A stretch of 64,000 nucleotides of DNA from Galerina marginata (taxonomy: Eukaryota > Basidiomycota > Agaricomycetes > Agaricales > Galerinaceae). Shown piece by piece: positions 33,785 to 45,013 of the stretch. The notes below the pieces were generated by a model, which saw only the letters and a list, made by a program, of their open reading frames with translations, had not been told where the DNA came from and did not search any database. The position numbers were made by a program, and so were the translations under genes. Every line of letters starts with the position of its first letter. Position 1 is the stretch's first letter. Where the stretch lies: the NCBI GenBank assembly GCA_023014335.1, contig JAECYW010000003.1:2046001-2110000 (forward strand), given 5' to 3'.

Positions 33785-36349
33785 ATGGCCCCTCCAACCA
33801 CTCCTTCATTTCGCATTCCTACTCTCGAGAGACTAGGAGCGCCGCTACCTGAGGATGTCGAATCGAGTGCCCCTCTGGTTGCTAAGGAATGGTTTCAACA
33901 GCTCGCATCTTTCGTCTCTAACGCCGACGTAGATGGTGTCTTAAGTCTATTCTGCGAGGATGCCTTGTGGCGAGACGCTAATGCCTTTACCTGGGATCTT
34001 CGAACCTTTGATGGCTCGGCCAAGATACGGACATTCCTCGAGGCGCGTTTGAAGATAACTGGAGTGCGGGCGTTGAAGTGGAAGGAATTCGTCCGGTACC
34101 AGAAGCCCTTCCCTGATACTATTTGGATCCTCGGGCTCTTTAATTTCGAGACGGAGGTCGGCTTCTGCACTGCCGTATTCCGTCTCGTTCCATCCTCCAC
34201 TGGGAAATGGAAAGCTTATACAATGTTCACCAACCTCGACAATTTGAAGAGCTTCCCAGAGAAGATTGGCTCCCTTCGCAAGCAAGAAAATGTCCCCAGT
34301 GGTGTATGGTCAAAGCAGCGTCGACGTGAAATGGAATTTGAAACAAGTCCTAGTGTCCTCATCGTAGGAGGTGGGCAAAGCGGCTTGATGCTTGCGGCGC
34401 GGTTGAAGTACCTTGGCATCAGCACTTTGGTGGTTGAACAGGATTCTCGGATTGGGGATTCGTGGAGAAAACGATATGATAGCCTGTGCTTGCATTTCCC
34501 TGTCTGTGAGTGCATGTACAAGTTCATCTACATCTGTCGCTAAATGAGTCAATTTCTCAATTTCTTGCTCTTTCAGGGTATGACCACATGCCCTACATCC
34601 CGTAAGTTTATCAATTGTACCAGTGATTAACCTTCATTGACGGTTTTCAATCGCTAGCTTCCCCGCTACCTGGCCAAAGTATACACCGGGCGCAAAGGTT
34701 TGCCCTACATTTTGACTCTCTCAGACAGCTGATCAATTTTAAGATGGCGGAATGGCTAGAGAGCTACGCAAAGTTACTAGAACTTAACGTGTGGACTTCG
34801 TCCAAAGTTCTTGGGTCCACCCAGGAGCCCGATGGAAACTGGACAGTGAGTATACAGGTAAGTTCGGGGGCCAAACGTGTTTTCCGCGTCAAGCATTTTG
34901 GTTAGTCTCCCCGGATTTCCTTCCTCGAAGATGCTTAGCATGTTATTATAGTCCTTGCCACTGGCCTAGGAGACGCCGTTCCAAGAGTACCGGAAATATC
35001 GAACCAGGTGAGCTTCGTTTTGTCTGTTAGACGCCGCCAACCAAAATGCATCCAATAGAATGCCTTCTGTGGATCTGTTATCCATTCTTCCCAATATCAG
35101 ACTGCGACGCCATTCAAGAATCACAAAGTTCTTGTTGTTGGAGCGGGCAACTCTGGTGAGTTTCGCGCCTTCCAGTTTATAATCTATGCACTCTAATAAC
35201 CTCGGCAAGGTCATGACATTGCATCGGACTTGGCGAAAGACGGAACTGGTTAGCCCTCCATCTGATATGGGCATCTCTCAGAGTTTGATTATGCGACAGA
35301 TGTTACTTTATTACAAAGGTCATCTACCTTTGTCATGAACTTAGACATTGGGTGGAAGTACATAGGAGGAGGTGTGCAATCTTCCACGTTCCGGCTCTAT
35401 TATATATTTATTATTGTCTACAGCACTTTATCATGAGGAAGGTCCTCCTATTGAAATAGCTGACTTGCTTACCCATTCCATTCCTCATCTTCTCCTCGAA
35501 GGTGGAATGGCACAGCGCGGCGCGGCGGCTATCATGGCAGACCAGAAGTAACACTCGTCCTCCAATTATTCATTTAAATGCGCTTGTCTAATTCTGTCAC
35601 CAGAGAGTTGATCGACGGCCTGAACGCCGTTGGATACAAGACTAACTTTGGATTAAAGGATGCTGGCATTCTTCTAAGCTTGAAGCAAAATGGAGGTGGC
35701 CATTACTTTGGTCAGAATATCTCATTTTCGGCCAATAGAGAGTTAATATTGTAATCGGATTGTACAGATATCGGAGCCACTCAACTCATAATCGAAAAAA
35801 AAATTAAAATCAAATCCGGTACGGAAATAAAGACATACAATGAACGGGGAGTAGAGTTCGAAGATGGGACGAGCCTCGATGTCGACGCGGTGATTTATGC
35901 TACTGGGTAACTAAACATAAATTCATTTTGATGTCGCCCTCCAACTTGTGAGATCTTATTTTTTATGATCCAGATGTGGCGATATGCGAAACTTTACGCG
36001 CTTAATCTGTGGTGATGCCATAGCGAAACAATGTCCTCCTATGACTGGAGTGAATGAGGAAGGAGAGATGAGCTGGTTTCGTGCACTGCCGGTGAATGGA
36101 CTATGGTACATGCATGGTAAGATAGCGATTCAACCTCTGCCCTGACTTCATACCAACCGAGTTTTCTCAGGTAATCTATCCCTCAACAGATTTTACACGA
36201 AGCACATTGCAATGTGTAAGGGTCAATCCACTGGCCTGTGGATATTGATTAATGATTTAGATCCAGATATCAAAGCTCAGGAGGAGGGTCTGATCAAGAC
36301 ACGTTATGCAGCTGATATCGGCCCAGATTGTATATCTCTTCGCATCTGA
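33785..36349 (+). CDS. flavin-containing monooxygenase with N-terminal SnoaL/NTF2-like domain
   Basis: FAD- and NADPH-dependent oxygenase of about 620 residues in many exons. Residues about 25-165 form an NTF2/SnoaL-like cup ([38 protein letters not shown]). Then the FAD Rossmann motif [19 protein letters not shown], ending with an acidic residue in [25 protein letters not shown] matches the FMO signature FxGxxxHxxxY. The NADPH Rossmann motif is [18 protein letters not shown]. The late strand VIYATGCGDM precedes a C-terminal portion with NGLWYMHG and [14 protein letters not shown]; the stop is at 36347-36349. An 11-base A-rich run near 35797 stays in frame. Such proteins hydroxylate or insert oxygen next to carbonyl, nitrogen or sulphur groups. 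It is transcribed toward the convergent second hydrolase, which supports a joint pathway. Confidence 0.9.
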
Positions 36350-36639
36350 ATGCCGTCATTCAGGAACAATTAGTGCTTAAAACTTACTCAAAACTCGAAT
36401 TTATTCAATTTGTTACTGGTGGTAGAATTGAAGAAGATTGTCCCACAGCTCGCCCTCGGGAGCCAATGGTAGGCCTTAGACTAGAGCTTTAGGAAGGGCG
36501 TCACAGTGAGGTTTTGGATTGCTGGTTCTAATGATCAATTACCTGCACGAATTATTGTAGCGTCGAATTCCCCGCCGGCTACATAATTCAGTACCACTAC
36601 CACTGAAGACATCATTTTCGTGAACAGGTTGCAGGATCA

Positions 36640-37805
36640 TCAGAGACATGCATGCAAAGTATCAAACACCAGCTTTGTGTGGTCGTGCATGGCCTGAAGA
36701 TCTCATAAATGTCAGTGATCGTCAACAGCGGATCCAGACTTACAAAATGGTTGGCCCCGGGCATGCTCTTGAACTTGATGACAAAACCCGTCTTCTCTGA
36801 CTGCTCTTCTAGCTTCCACACTGCCCAAATCACATTATACGGACTCTCCTCTCCGTAGATGACGTTGAAAGGAACATTCCCCCATTCAGACCGAACCTTG
36901 GCGTTGAAAAACGCAAGCTCCTTCAACATCATTGTGACCGGCCGGCAATGCTCGTCGAAGATGAGATTGTCACCGTTTGCACCAGCGGTCAAGTCAGTCT
37001 TGGTAAGAAATTCTTCGAAAGATATCCCTGTGAAAGAAGGCACCTTGGTGGGAGCCGTGACCTTGTAAATCAATGTGTGGTAATCCTTCTTCTCCAGGTT
37101 CTTGTGAGGATAATACTCGGAGAGCCACTCGTTGAAAGCTGTTCCTCGTTCTTCAGGAGTAAGAGACATATCGAAGAGCGGAATCCAGCCACCGGTGGGA
37201 GGGTCCGGGATTCCATTCGCACTCGCCGGAGGGTCTGTGAATGTATCAAACTGAGCTTTCCTTGTCGTGAATTGTTAACACTTACCCCACCAGACAATGG
37301 TTTTGACAGCCTTACGAAGGCGAGCCTGGACTTCCTCGCCAACGGTCGTGATGTTTGCGACTGTGGTGCTGAGGAATGCAGTCCCCAAGGACCATCCCAC
37401 GAGAATGACGTTCTTCAAATTGTGGTTCTTGATGACATTGTCGACGAACAACAGGAGATATTTGCCTTGCTTTAAGTACGCCTCGGTAATGTCTTCGATC
37501 GAGTGGGTGGGTTCGAGCGCGTCGACCTCTTCCTTGGTGTATGGCGTGGATCCTGGGTACAAGCGACGATTTGGAAGGATAATGCGATGACCAAAAGAGT
37601 TAGCCTGTGTAAGCATAGGCGCGAAAGTGCCAGTTTTTGAACGTGTTATTAACCCACATGCAGGTGCATAATTAGAAACAAGCATACCACTGTGGAAGGT
37701 ATGACCATGAATGAGAACGATGGTGTCGTACTCCATTTTGTCGGGCGGCGGACCGCTGTCGTGATACGCGAATTCGATATGGTTGATTACTTTTGTCTTG
37801 AGCAT
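36640..37805 (-). CDS. alpha/beta hydrolase, copy 2 of the metabolite locus
   Basis: About 360 residues. MLKTKVINHIEFAYHDSGPP starts the protein; TIVLIHGHTFHSG is the oxyanion loop and RRLYPGSTPY the family motif also seen in the copy at 29.3 kb. The nucleophile elbow is VILVGWSLGTAF. Near the end, PGANHF is joined across an intron (GTAAGT donor, about 36696-36750) to AMHDHTKLVF, supplying the catalytic His region; the true stop is at 36640-36642, whereas reading through the intron gives a false longer tail. Two further introns are near 37650 and 37270. It shares a short, 496-bp upstream region with the divergent O-methyltransferase gene, so the two are likely co-regulated. Confidence 0.87.
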
Positions 37806-38301
37806 TTCGGCTATTCAGGCGTTGATCAGTCTTGACGGTCCAGAGAAGCTTTTGTACCTTTCTATAGACCTTACAAAGCCCAGAATGTTCAGAACACCTT
37901 TTGCAATTCATGAGCATGGAATACGATCTGGCGGCATATCGCCACTTCTGGTGGTGCTCCAACGATCAGTTTCAGGAAAGGACATCCCCACGGGAGGATC
38001 GGTCTTCTTTGAATGGCGAGTTCAAAGAGGTTCGAAAGTTCGTTGATGTAGGTACGGAATCTCATCAAGAATGGCTTACATAATCTGTCTATTTTGGCCT
38101 TTTTACATTCTGGGCAGATTCGTCACGCGCACCTTTACTTTTAGACCAAAGAGTTCGCATCTACAAAATTTCGAAGAAATTTTCTGTTCTGTGCAGTTCA
38201 TAATTGGTGTAGATTCGATCTTAGCGTCGCTATAACCGCCCCCCTCACAATGGGAAACCTCTCTTCAGTGACACCACCGATCCACCACCTAAGCTCCCAG
38301 G
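37806..38301. promoter_or_regulatory. shared divergent promoter of hydrolase 2 and O-methyltransferase 1
   Basis: A 496-bp gap between divergent starts at 37805 (minus) and 38302 (plus). I see no definite binding sites; the call rests on the head-to-head arrangement of two pathway-type genes. Confidence 0.4.
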
Positions 38302-40253
38302 ATGTCTGCCCGAAGCCAAGTCGAATCCCTCCTTGCAATTATCAAGGAAGCTGCCTTCAAAGCTCTGGATGAATATGAAAAGTCTGGAAAGCCCACGCCA
38401 ACATTGGATTCTCTTGATACGCATCCTCTTGACATCGCAGAAGACAAGCTTCAACTGAAAAAGGTCATCAGCGAACTTGAAGGCGCCTGTGAGCAATTAT
38501 GCACAACCTTAGCGCCGCCATCCCATACCATCATGAATGTACGTCCGTAACCGAAATATGAAGAATCCTCCACTGCTACCGCTGATACACCTACTTTGCG
38601 GCTAGAGAGCTCAAGAGTTCGGATGGGCCTGCCTCCGTGTGGCAGTTCAACAAAAAATTGCCGACGTACTTGCGAAGCACCCCGATGGCCTCCATGTCGA
38701 TGTTCTGTCCAAAAAAGTCAAGATTCACCCAATGAAGCTAGGTTCCATCCTCCGAGTTTTGGCTGCCAAACATTGCTTCCGCGAAGGTAAATTCACGGCA
38801 CTCCAAGATCGCTTGCTGTTCTAACCAATGCCTCTAGTATCTCCGGATGTCTTTACGAACAACCGTCTATCGCTGAACCTGATATCCGACCATCCAATGT
38901 CAGCGTTAGTTGACTTAATCACCCTGGATGGACAAAAATCTGCTCTAGCTCTCTCGGATTATGTGATTGATCCTCAATTCGGCCAATCGTTGAGCATGTC
39001 CGAGGCGGTATTCCAATACATCCACAGGGGGAACAGCCCACCTGGAATTACCTTTTACGAATGGCTGCAATTAAGCGTAGGTTCTCTCCTAACGTTATTA
39101 TTTTTCTTCGTATTTCACATTGATACTCATATTTTTTGGTTCTGTAATCCCGTAGGAGCAGCAAGAGAGACGGAAAGTAAGTCCGCCATTTAACTGCAGC
39201 GAGGGCTCCATCTCAATGGTGACTCAGGTAATGATGAGGGCTATGATCAGTATGAACACTGTTCTTGGGTCGCTTGCCGCTCTTCATGGTTGTATAATTT
39301 CAATCACCGCAATACAAACCATTATTGACATTAATTTAGTGTATTCGTGGAGTCAAACGCGTTCTGTATGCGATGTTGGATCCGGAATGGGCGGTTTTTC
39401 TCGATCACTCTTGGAAATATCTCCCAATGTCCATGTTGCCCAATTTGACCTTCCAAAAACAATAGCGATAGCGAAGCAGGTAGCTCATGCATATTTATGA
39501 TTGCATTTGTCTGAGAAATATTTTCAGCATTGGAAAAACGACTTTGCAGACCGGGTTACTTTCGTTTCAGGCGACTTCTTTGAGGAGATCCCTGCCAAAA
39601 ACTGTGACATTTATTATGTATGTTCACCTGTTATTACTCCACGCTTATTATCATCATTCTCTGCATTTCTAGCTCCGGAATATTCTCCATAATTGTCCGT
39701 TCCCTGCTCTTTTGAGCAAGCTTGTGCTTATTTTTGTTACAGGGACCGACGAAAAGGCTGTGAAAATCCTGGAGTCTGTCCGGGAAGCCATGGGCTCTCA
39801 TAGTCGAGTTCTGGTCCGTGAGTGCAACAATTCTATAACATTCAACGAGGGGCTTTGAAACTAGATTCCAGATGACCACGTCCTTCGACACATGAGCCCG
39901 ATGACAGGATCGGATGCCGATGGGCTTGACACGGTATGGAACTTAACGGCCAGCGTAAATCGTAGGCACAATGCTAAACGTCGAGCTAGGCTCCAGGACC
40001 ATTGCTTCCCAACTATGGGGCTGGTCAAATTCGTGTCTATCACCAAGATTTGACGATGATGATGATGTACAATACAAGGGAAAGAACGACGACTGAAATG
40101 ATTAACCTTGGGTGTGTTTATCTGGAACCGACCACAGCATATTTCCAAACCTAAAGGGCTTAAATATTTAGGAAAAAAGCAAAACTGTGCGTGCTCAAGG
40201 TCTTCGACTTAGCTGAGATGTGTCTTGTGGAATTCGGCGTCGTAGAGGAGTGA
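38302..40253 (+). CDS. class II O-methyltransferase, copy 1
   Basis: SAM-dependent O-methyltransferase of the plant-COMT/fungal type, about 450 residues, ten or so exons. The N-terminal dimerisation half has ELEGACEQLCTTLAPPSHTI and QQKIADVLAKHPDG. After the short exons QERRK and VMMRAMISMNTVLGS comes the SAM motif VCDVGSGMGGFSRSLLE, with QFDLPKT as the acidic strand. The catalytic region is LRNILHNWTDEKAVKIL, recovered by using the GTCCGT donor that completes the Trp codon. Then IPDDHVLRHM, YHQDLTMMMMYNTRERT. The C-terminus requires one more intron (about 40114-40171): the last exon gives KVFDLAEMCLVEFGVVEE and stops at 40251-40253, matching the tail of the second copy. The gene is intact by this reading. 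Confidence 0.9.
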
Positions 40254-40918
40254 GAGATGATGAAGATTGCTTGACACGTCTTAGGCTTCCAGTGGTACGT
40301 ACTCCAGGAGTTCGACTCCTGCGATTCTATCTTGTGTGTGTGTATAAATGTGGATAAATTTTAGAGATTTCCTTTATGAAGGACCGAGAAGGAGGCACCT
40401 ATGTGGGTGGTAGGTTTGATTTAAATTATTCTTACCCGCCTTTGACGTCTTGCTTCACCTGCATCTGAGAATGGAACCTGGTCACCTGGTGCACAAATCG
40501 AGTGTAAATCTCCGATGACATTCGCAGCTGAGAAAGGATTGCTCTAACATTATTAAATTATTTAAAGCGATGTCCAACTGTTCATCTTGTGATGAAGCTG
40601 AAGCTTTCCGAAGTTCGAGGGCTATGCGTCATGGTCAGTTTCTCATTCAAGCTACTTCTTTTGCTCAAGGAAGAGTAGCACTTTATCAATAAAACCGGGA
40701 TAAAATTACTATCCCTCCAGGAGGTTTCGGCCAGCATGGTTCGCGCCTGTATGTTCTCAGGCGCCAAAAGTGGACTGGATGGGATTGCATGCGCACGCCG
40801 ACTCTTATCGGAGATACCACAGGTTGATTTTGATTTGACCCAGGATAACAAGAACTACTGGGCTTTCATAAAGACCCTCGGGGGTTCAAGAATACACGTT
40901 TAAAACATAATATCAAAA
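40254..40918. other. intergenic with a tRNA-Leu-like 3' fragment
   Basis: Between O-methyltransferase 1 and adenylation enzyme 1, both on the plus strand. At about 40279-40331 there is a tRNA-like piece: a TTAGGC anticodon-loop-like stretch, a perfect T-arm CAGGA-GTTCGAC-TCCTG, and CGATTCTA as a would-be 3' acceptor strand. No matching 5' half is present, so it is at best a remnant. Confidence 0.35.
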
Positions 40919-43305
40919 ATGATCACCAGCACTCGCGCTGACGGTAGCTTCATTCCACCGCCGTTCGATCTACCCTTGGAGTTCGCATTTGACTTTCACT
41001 TCAAGGAAAATCAGGACCAACCGGCTCTCGTTTATCCTACCGACGACGGGAGATGCTTCAGATCATATACCTACAAAGAAATTGTCCCAGCAGTTCATCG
41101 TACAGGTCAATGGATTTCGAACGCTATCAATTTCCAACGTTGGGCTGGATCTAGCCCACCAGTAGTTGTAATATTCCTCAAGACCGGTTTGTCCTTTGGC
41201 CGTTCACCACAACACCTTATGTCTAATCTTCTCTTCAGATACAATGTCATACCTCACCGCAATTGCCGTATGTTTTGCCATGTCTTAATGACTTGAACAC
41301 TGAGTTTGACGATTAGGGCTTGATGCGCGCTGGAGTCACTGCTTTTCCAATATCCCCCCGTTTTTCTTCTGCAATCGTTGCAAATTTACTCAAGGAGTCG
41401 CAGCCCGCAGCCATAATATTCAATCTTGCGACTGAAGCACTTGCCAAACAAGCCCTTGAGGAATACGCAAAAGGAGCTGAGGAACCCCCTCTTCTTTGCG
41501 AATTCCCCTCCTTTTCCTCCCTATATCCAGGGCATGACATGTACGATCCGCTTCCGAGGCATGTCCGTAAAATGGAGGACATTTCAATTATAACACACTC
41601 TTCAAGCTCAAGCTCACTCTTTCCGAAAGTTATATTCTGGTCAAGCAGAGCTATTTTGCACCACGGAGAGATCAAAGGTATTCTTGTATCGCAATATCTT
41701 GCCAGGACTCAACAAAATTCCAGATTTTCCGGTGCATCAGTTTGCAGGACAAGTTCTCGGTAGCTTTGGATTAGAGCTCTTTCACAGCTTGGGCATGTGT
41801 GTATTTTTCACAATGGTAAGTTGCATCACTCCATATTTTGCCGGTAAGGTATCACAAACTGATCTGTGCACCCAACTATAACCACCTAGGTTCGAAGGGG
41901 CCTTGTCCTGGGAGTTATGGACCCAGCAGAACAGACTTCCATTCTCCCTGCGGAAATGAATGACATATTCCAATGCTTTGAACTTAGCCAGCCTGGCTTC
42001 CTTCTGACAAATCCCCGAGCTATAGAGGTGAGAGAAAAAAGGAAGTTTAAGGGACAGAACCGCTCATTAGATATAGCTTTGGGCTGAGGATCCGAAAAAA
42101 ATGGCAGTCCTTCGGGATTCATCTGCAAACATTGTGCGTAATTTTCAAGCTTCTAGGATCTTTTTACCTCATAATCTAAAGGTCTATGGTGGTCGCTTTC
42201 TAAGCAAAAGCGTGGGTGATAGATTGGTACGAAGTGGGGTTAAGATTTGCACCACATACGGCTCGTAGGTTTATTGGTTAATACTACACTCACTTAAATC
42301 GAAAACTCATACACAAAAATAGAACAGAAAGTGGCCCAATAACGCTACTGCCTCGTAAGAAAGGTTTACATATCAGGTGCAGTAAATTTTTGACTCTTAA
42401 ATTACAATCCAGATTTCCAGGGAGAGGACTGGGAATATTGGACCGTGTATCCTCGTCCGGACATCAATTTTATACCGCGTGAAGATGGCCTATTCGAACT
42501 TGTAGTGGCAGTAAGTCACATCTCTGAATCACTGCTTGCACATGACAAATATTCAATGCATTTCAGCCAACAGATGAACTAAATTATCTTTCCATTTCAA
42601 ACACAACATGGAAAGGAAAGCCGGCATACAATCCCGGAGATCTCTTCGTCTCACATCCTATAAAAAAGTACACTTACAAAATATTCGGAAGATCAAGCGA
42701 TCAGATCATGCTTGCAACTGGCGAAACAGTTTGTACCAATTTATTTTGTATGCTTACAGGAAAATGAACACATATTGTCCCTTATAGATAAATCCCATCG
42801 AGATAGGTAAGCCAAATTACCGACCTTGATCGTGAAAGTTTCTTATAAGCATTAGAGAGTGAATTATCGAACCATCCTTTAGTCTCAAGTGTGATAATGT
42901 TTGGTCATAGCCGATTCACTATAGGAATAGTAGTCGAGCAGGTGAGCAACCTGCAGAATGGCCAGGAGAACAACCCCTCGGAGAAAATCTTTTTGGACAA
43001 AATATGGTGAGTCAAAATTGGCTGACATCTTGATAATCAATCCAAAAAATGTAATTACAGGCCGGCCATCGTGGAAATAAATTCAAAGTCTCCCTCATAC
43101 TCAAACATATCACGCCAGGTAGGCATGAAGGCCTCCACGCCCTGAAACCATCTAACGCTCAAAGAATCAGATGATCATTGTCGCTCACTCGAAGAAGCCC
43201 ATTTCAATCTCTCCAAAGGGTTTACCTCGAAGGCCAATTGTTTGGCTTCAATATCAGGATGAAATAGATGCCCTTTACGCGATGGAATTGAAGGCACCGA
43301 AGTAG
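40919..43305 (+). CDS. stand-alone adenylation enzyme 1 (acyl/aryl-AMP-forming, NRPS-like A domain)
   Basis: ANL-superfamily enzyme that would activate a carboxylic acid as acyl-AMP. About 14 small exons give about 570 residues. Segments in order: LEFAFDFHFKENQDQPALVY; DTMSYLTAIAGLMRAGVTAF and PISPRFSSAIVANLL; the P-loop position HSSSSSSLFPK; LGSFGLELFHSLGM; YGGRFLSKSVGDRLV; TTYGSTESGPI; FQGEDWEYW; NPGDLFVSHP; FGRSSDQIMLATGETINPIE; and SPKGLPRRPIVWLQYQDEID carrying the C-terminal catalytic-lysine position. The frame ends ALYAMELKAPK with TAG at 43303-43305. The fungal family with this N-terminus usually continues into carrier and reductase domains; none follows here. The A3 loop lacks the usual glycines but keeps Lys. 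It lies head-to-tail with O-methyltransferase 1. Confidence 0.87.
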
Positions 43306-45013
43306 AACCTCTACAGATAGTTTCCCAACATTCTTACCGTGTTCAAGTTTCGACATCGCCCAATGTTCCCTCAGTCTTTATTTACGACTTTATCCGTCTT
43401 CCTAGGCACGACTGTCGTTCATTCTATTTTTGGTAAATTTAATTGAAAATGGCAACAGCTGCCGGTAAGTCGCTTGCGTCATGGGAGCGACACCGGGTGA
43501 CCAGACGCCAACGAGGCGCACCGGTGTCCAACAGCCCAGTTTTGATTCTCAAGATAATCAGCACAAGGCATGCCCTATACATGTTATCTAGTGATATATT
43601 TAGAGGTAGCACAAACTCCAAAATTGATGATGATCTTATGAGAACGAATTATCCGCATCATCTATCCAGAAACCTGGTCAGCCAAATCGGCCACAAACTG
43701 TAAGATAGAATCCCACAGCACGAGTACCGTGTTCTACAAATCAAGGACACCGATAGCATCCCCAGAACGAGGTCAGCAGGGGCGAAGTCCGTGGCTCCAT
43801 TAGGGGAAGAATTTGCTATGGGTATCGCGGAGGAGTAGCTACCACGTCGAAGTGGATCAATCCATCCTCACGGAGCTTCCAATTTTTTGCAAATAGAAGC
43901 TCTGGGTGCCACGGAACCTATGTTCGCAAAAGGTAGAGAGGGGAAGCGATAGCACTCTACTGGTTGCCAGATTTAAACATCCATCTGGCGCACTGCGGAG
44001 CTAAACTAAGATGACTATGGCAATACTTTAGTCTGGGTGGGGTGAAGCTCTCTCGAGATTCAAAAATGAACTCTGTCACATTGGGAGAAGTCAAACACCT
44101 GCGGGAAGGAGGGAACTCATTGGTGCAGAAGTCCAGTGAGGCAGAGAGTCACTTGGTATCTACCAGTTCAAAGAAATCAGAGCAACCGCGGGTATCACTA
44201 CATTTGTATTTCATCCTCGAGGGCGGTGGTCGGGTAGTCCTAGTGGGACAGTAATATTATAACGATAAGATATGTCTCGAGGTTTGACTCACAGAGATGG
44301 GGTGTTTTGAACATTCCACGTCATCCAATCTTAGCCTTTGAGTACGCTGAAAGCGCCTGATGACCATCCAAGATTCGGAATGAAAGAGCAGCTTAATAGA
44401 GCTGACATGCAAGGGTGTGTAGAATGATGTGAAAGGTGATGCAGATCTGCAGTAAAGTCGTACTAGCTCTAGAGCAAGAAGAAACGGTAAGCAAAAGCAC
44501 CCAACTGGTCCCAACACAGTAAAGCACCGAGCTGCTCCCCGGACCGACCCGGAGCGCATTAATTAGGCGCGCGTGTAACTGATACATTTATTCAGAACAT
44601 TGGTACTTCCTAGCCGCTGTTTCAGTTCGTTGTGTATAGGCTGCAATCTTGTTTCGAACCCACATCGTTGTAGTTGATACAGCTAAGACCATGAAATAAA
44701 TACGATATTGAGTGACTCGGTAATTTCTGACGGAGTTAAATGCCAAGCTGACCGCCGGCTGGTCGTACGTATTTTGAATGTTCGATTGTATTCAACGATT
44801 CATTAGAGGTGAAGTAGGTACCTGTAGAGTAAGATTTCACTGACTTGAAGCGCTCACCAGAAGTTTCCTGAATTCTGATGCCCGATCAAAATTTCGTTTC
44901 GCCAGCTATTGCTATTATGAAAACAGCAATAAGCATCAGGATATGGGAGTATTCACGTTTTTCAACTTGCCAAACAGGACATCCCCCGGCCGGCCCCCCA
45001 CATTGAACAAACG
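43306..45013. other. intergenic, no gene identified
   Basis: No carrier-protein or reductase domain follows the adenylation enzyme. Short plus frames (43443-43703, 44042-44254) and a minus frame (44257-44559) have no recognised features. Confidence 0.5.

Noticed and set aside
40152..40154. TAA as the end of O-methyltransferase 1
   Set aside because: It lies inside an intron; the next exon encodes the tail KVFDLAEMCLVEF shared with copy 2.
44640..44670. Minus-strand B-box-like GGGTTCGAAAC
   Set aside because: The surrounding bases cannot form a T-stem or acceptor stem, so it is not a tRNA.
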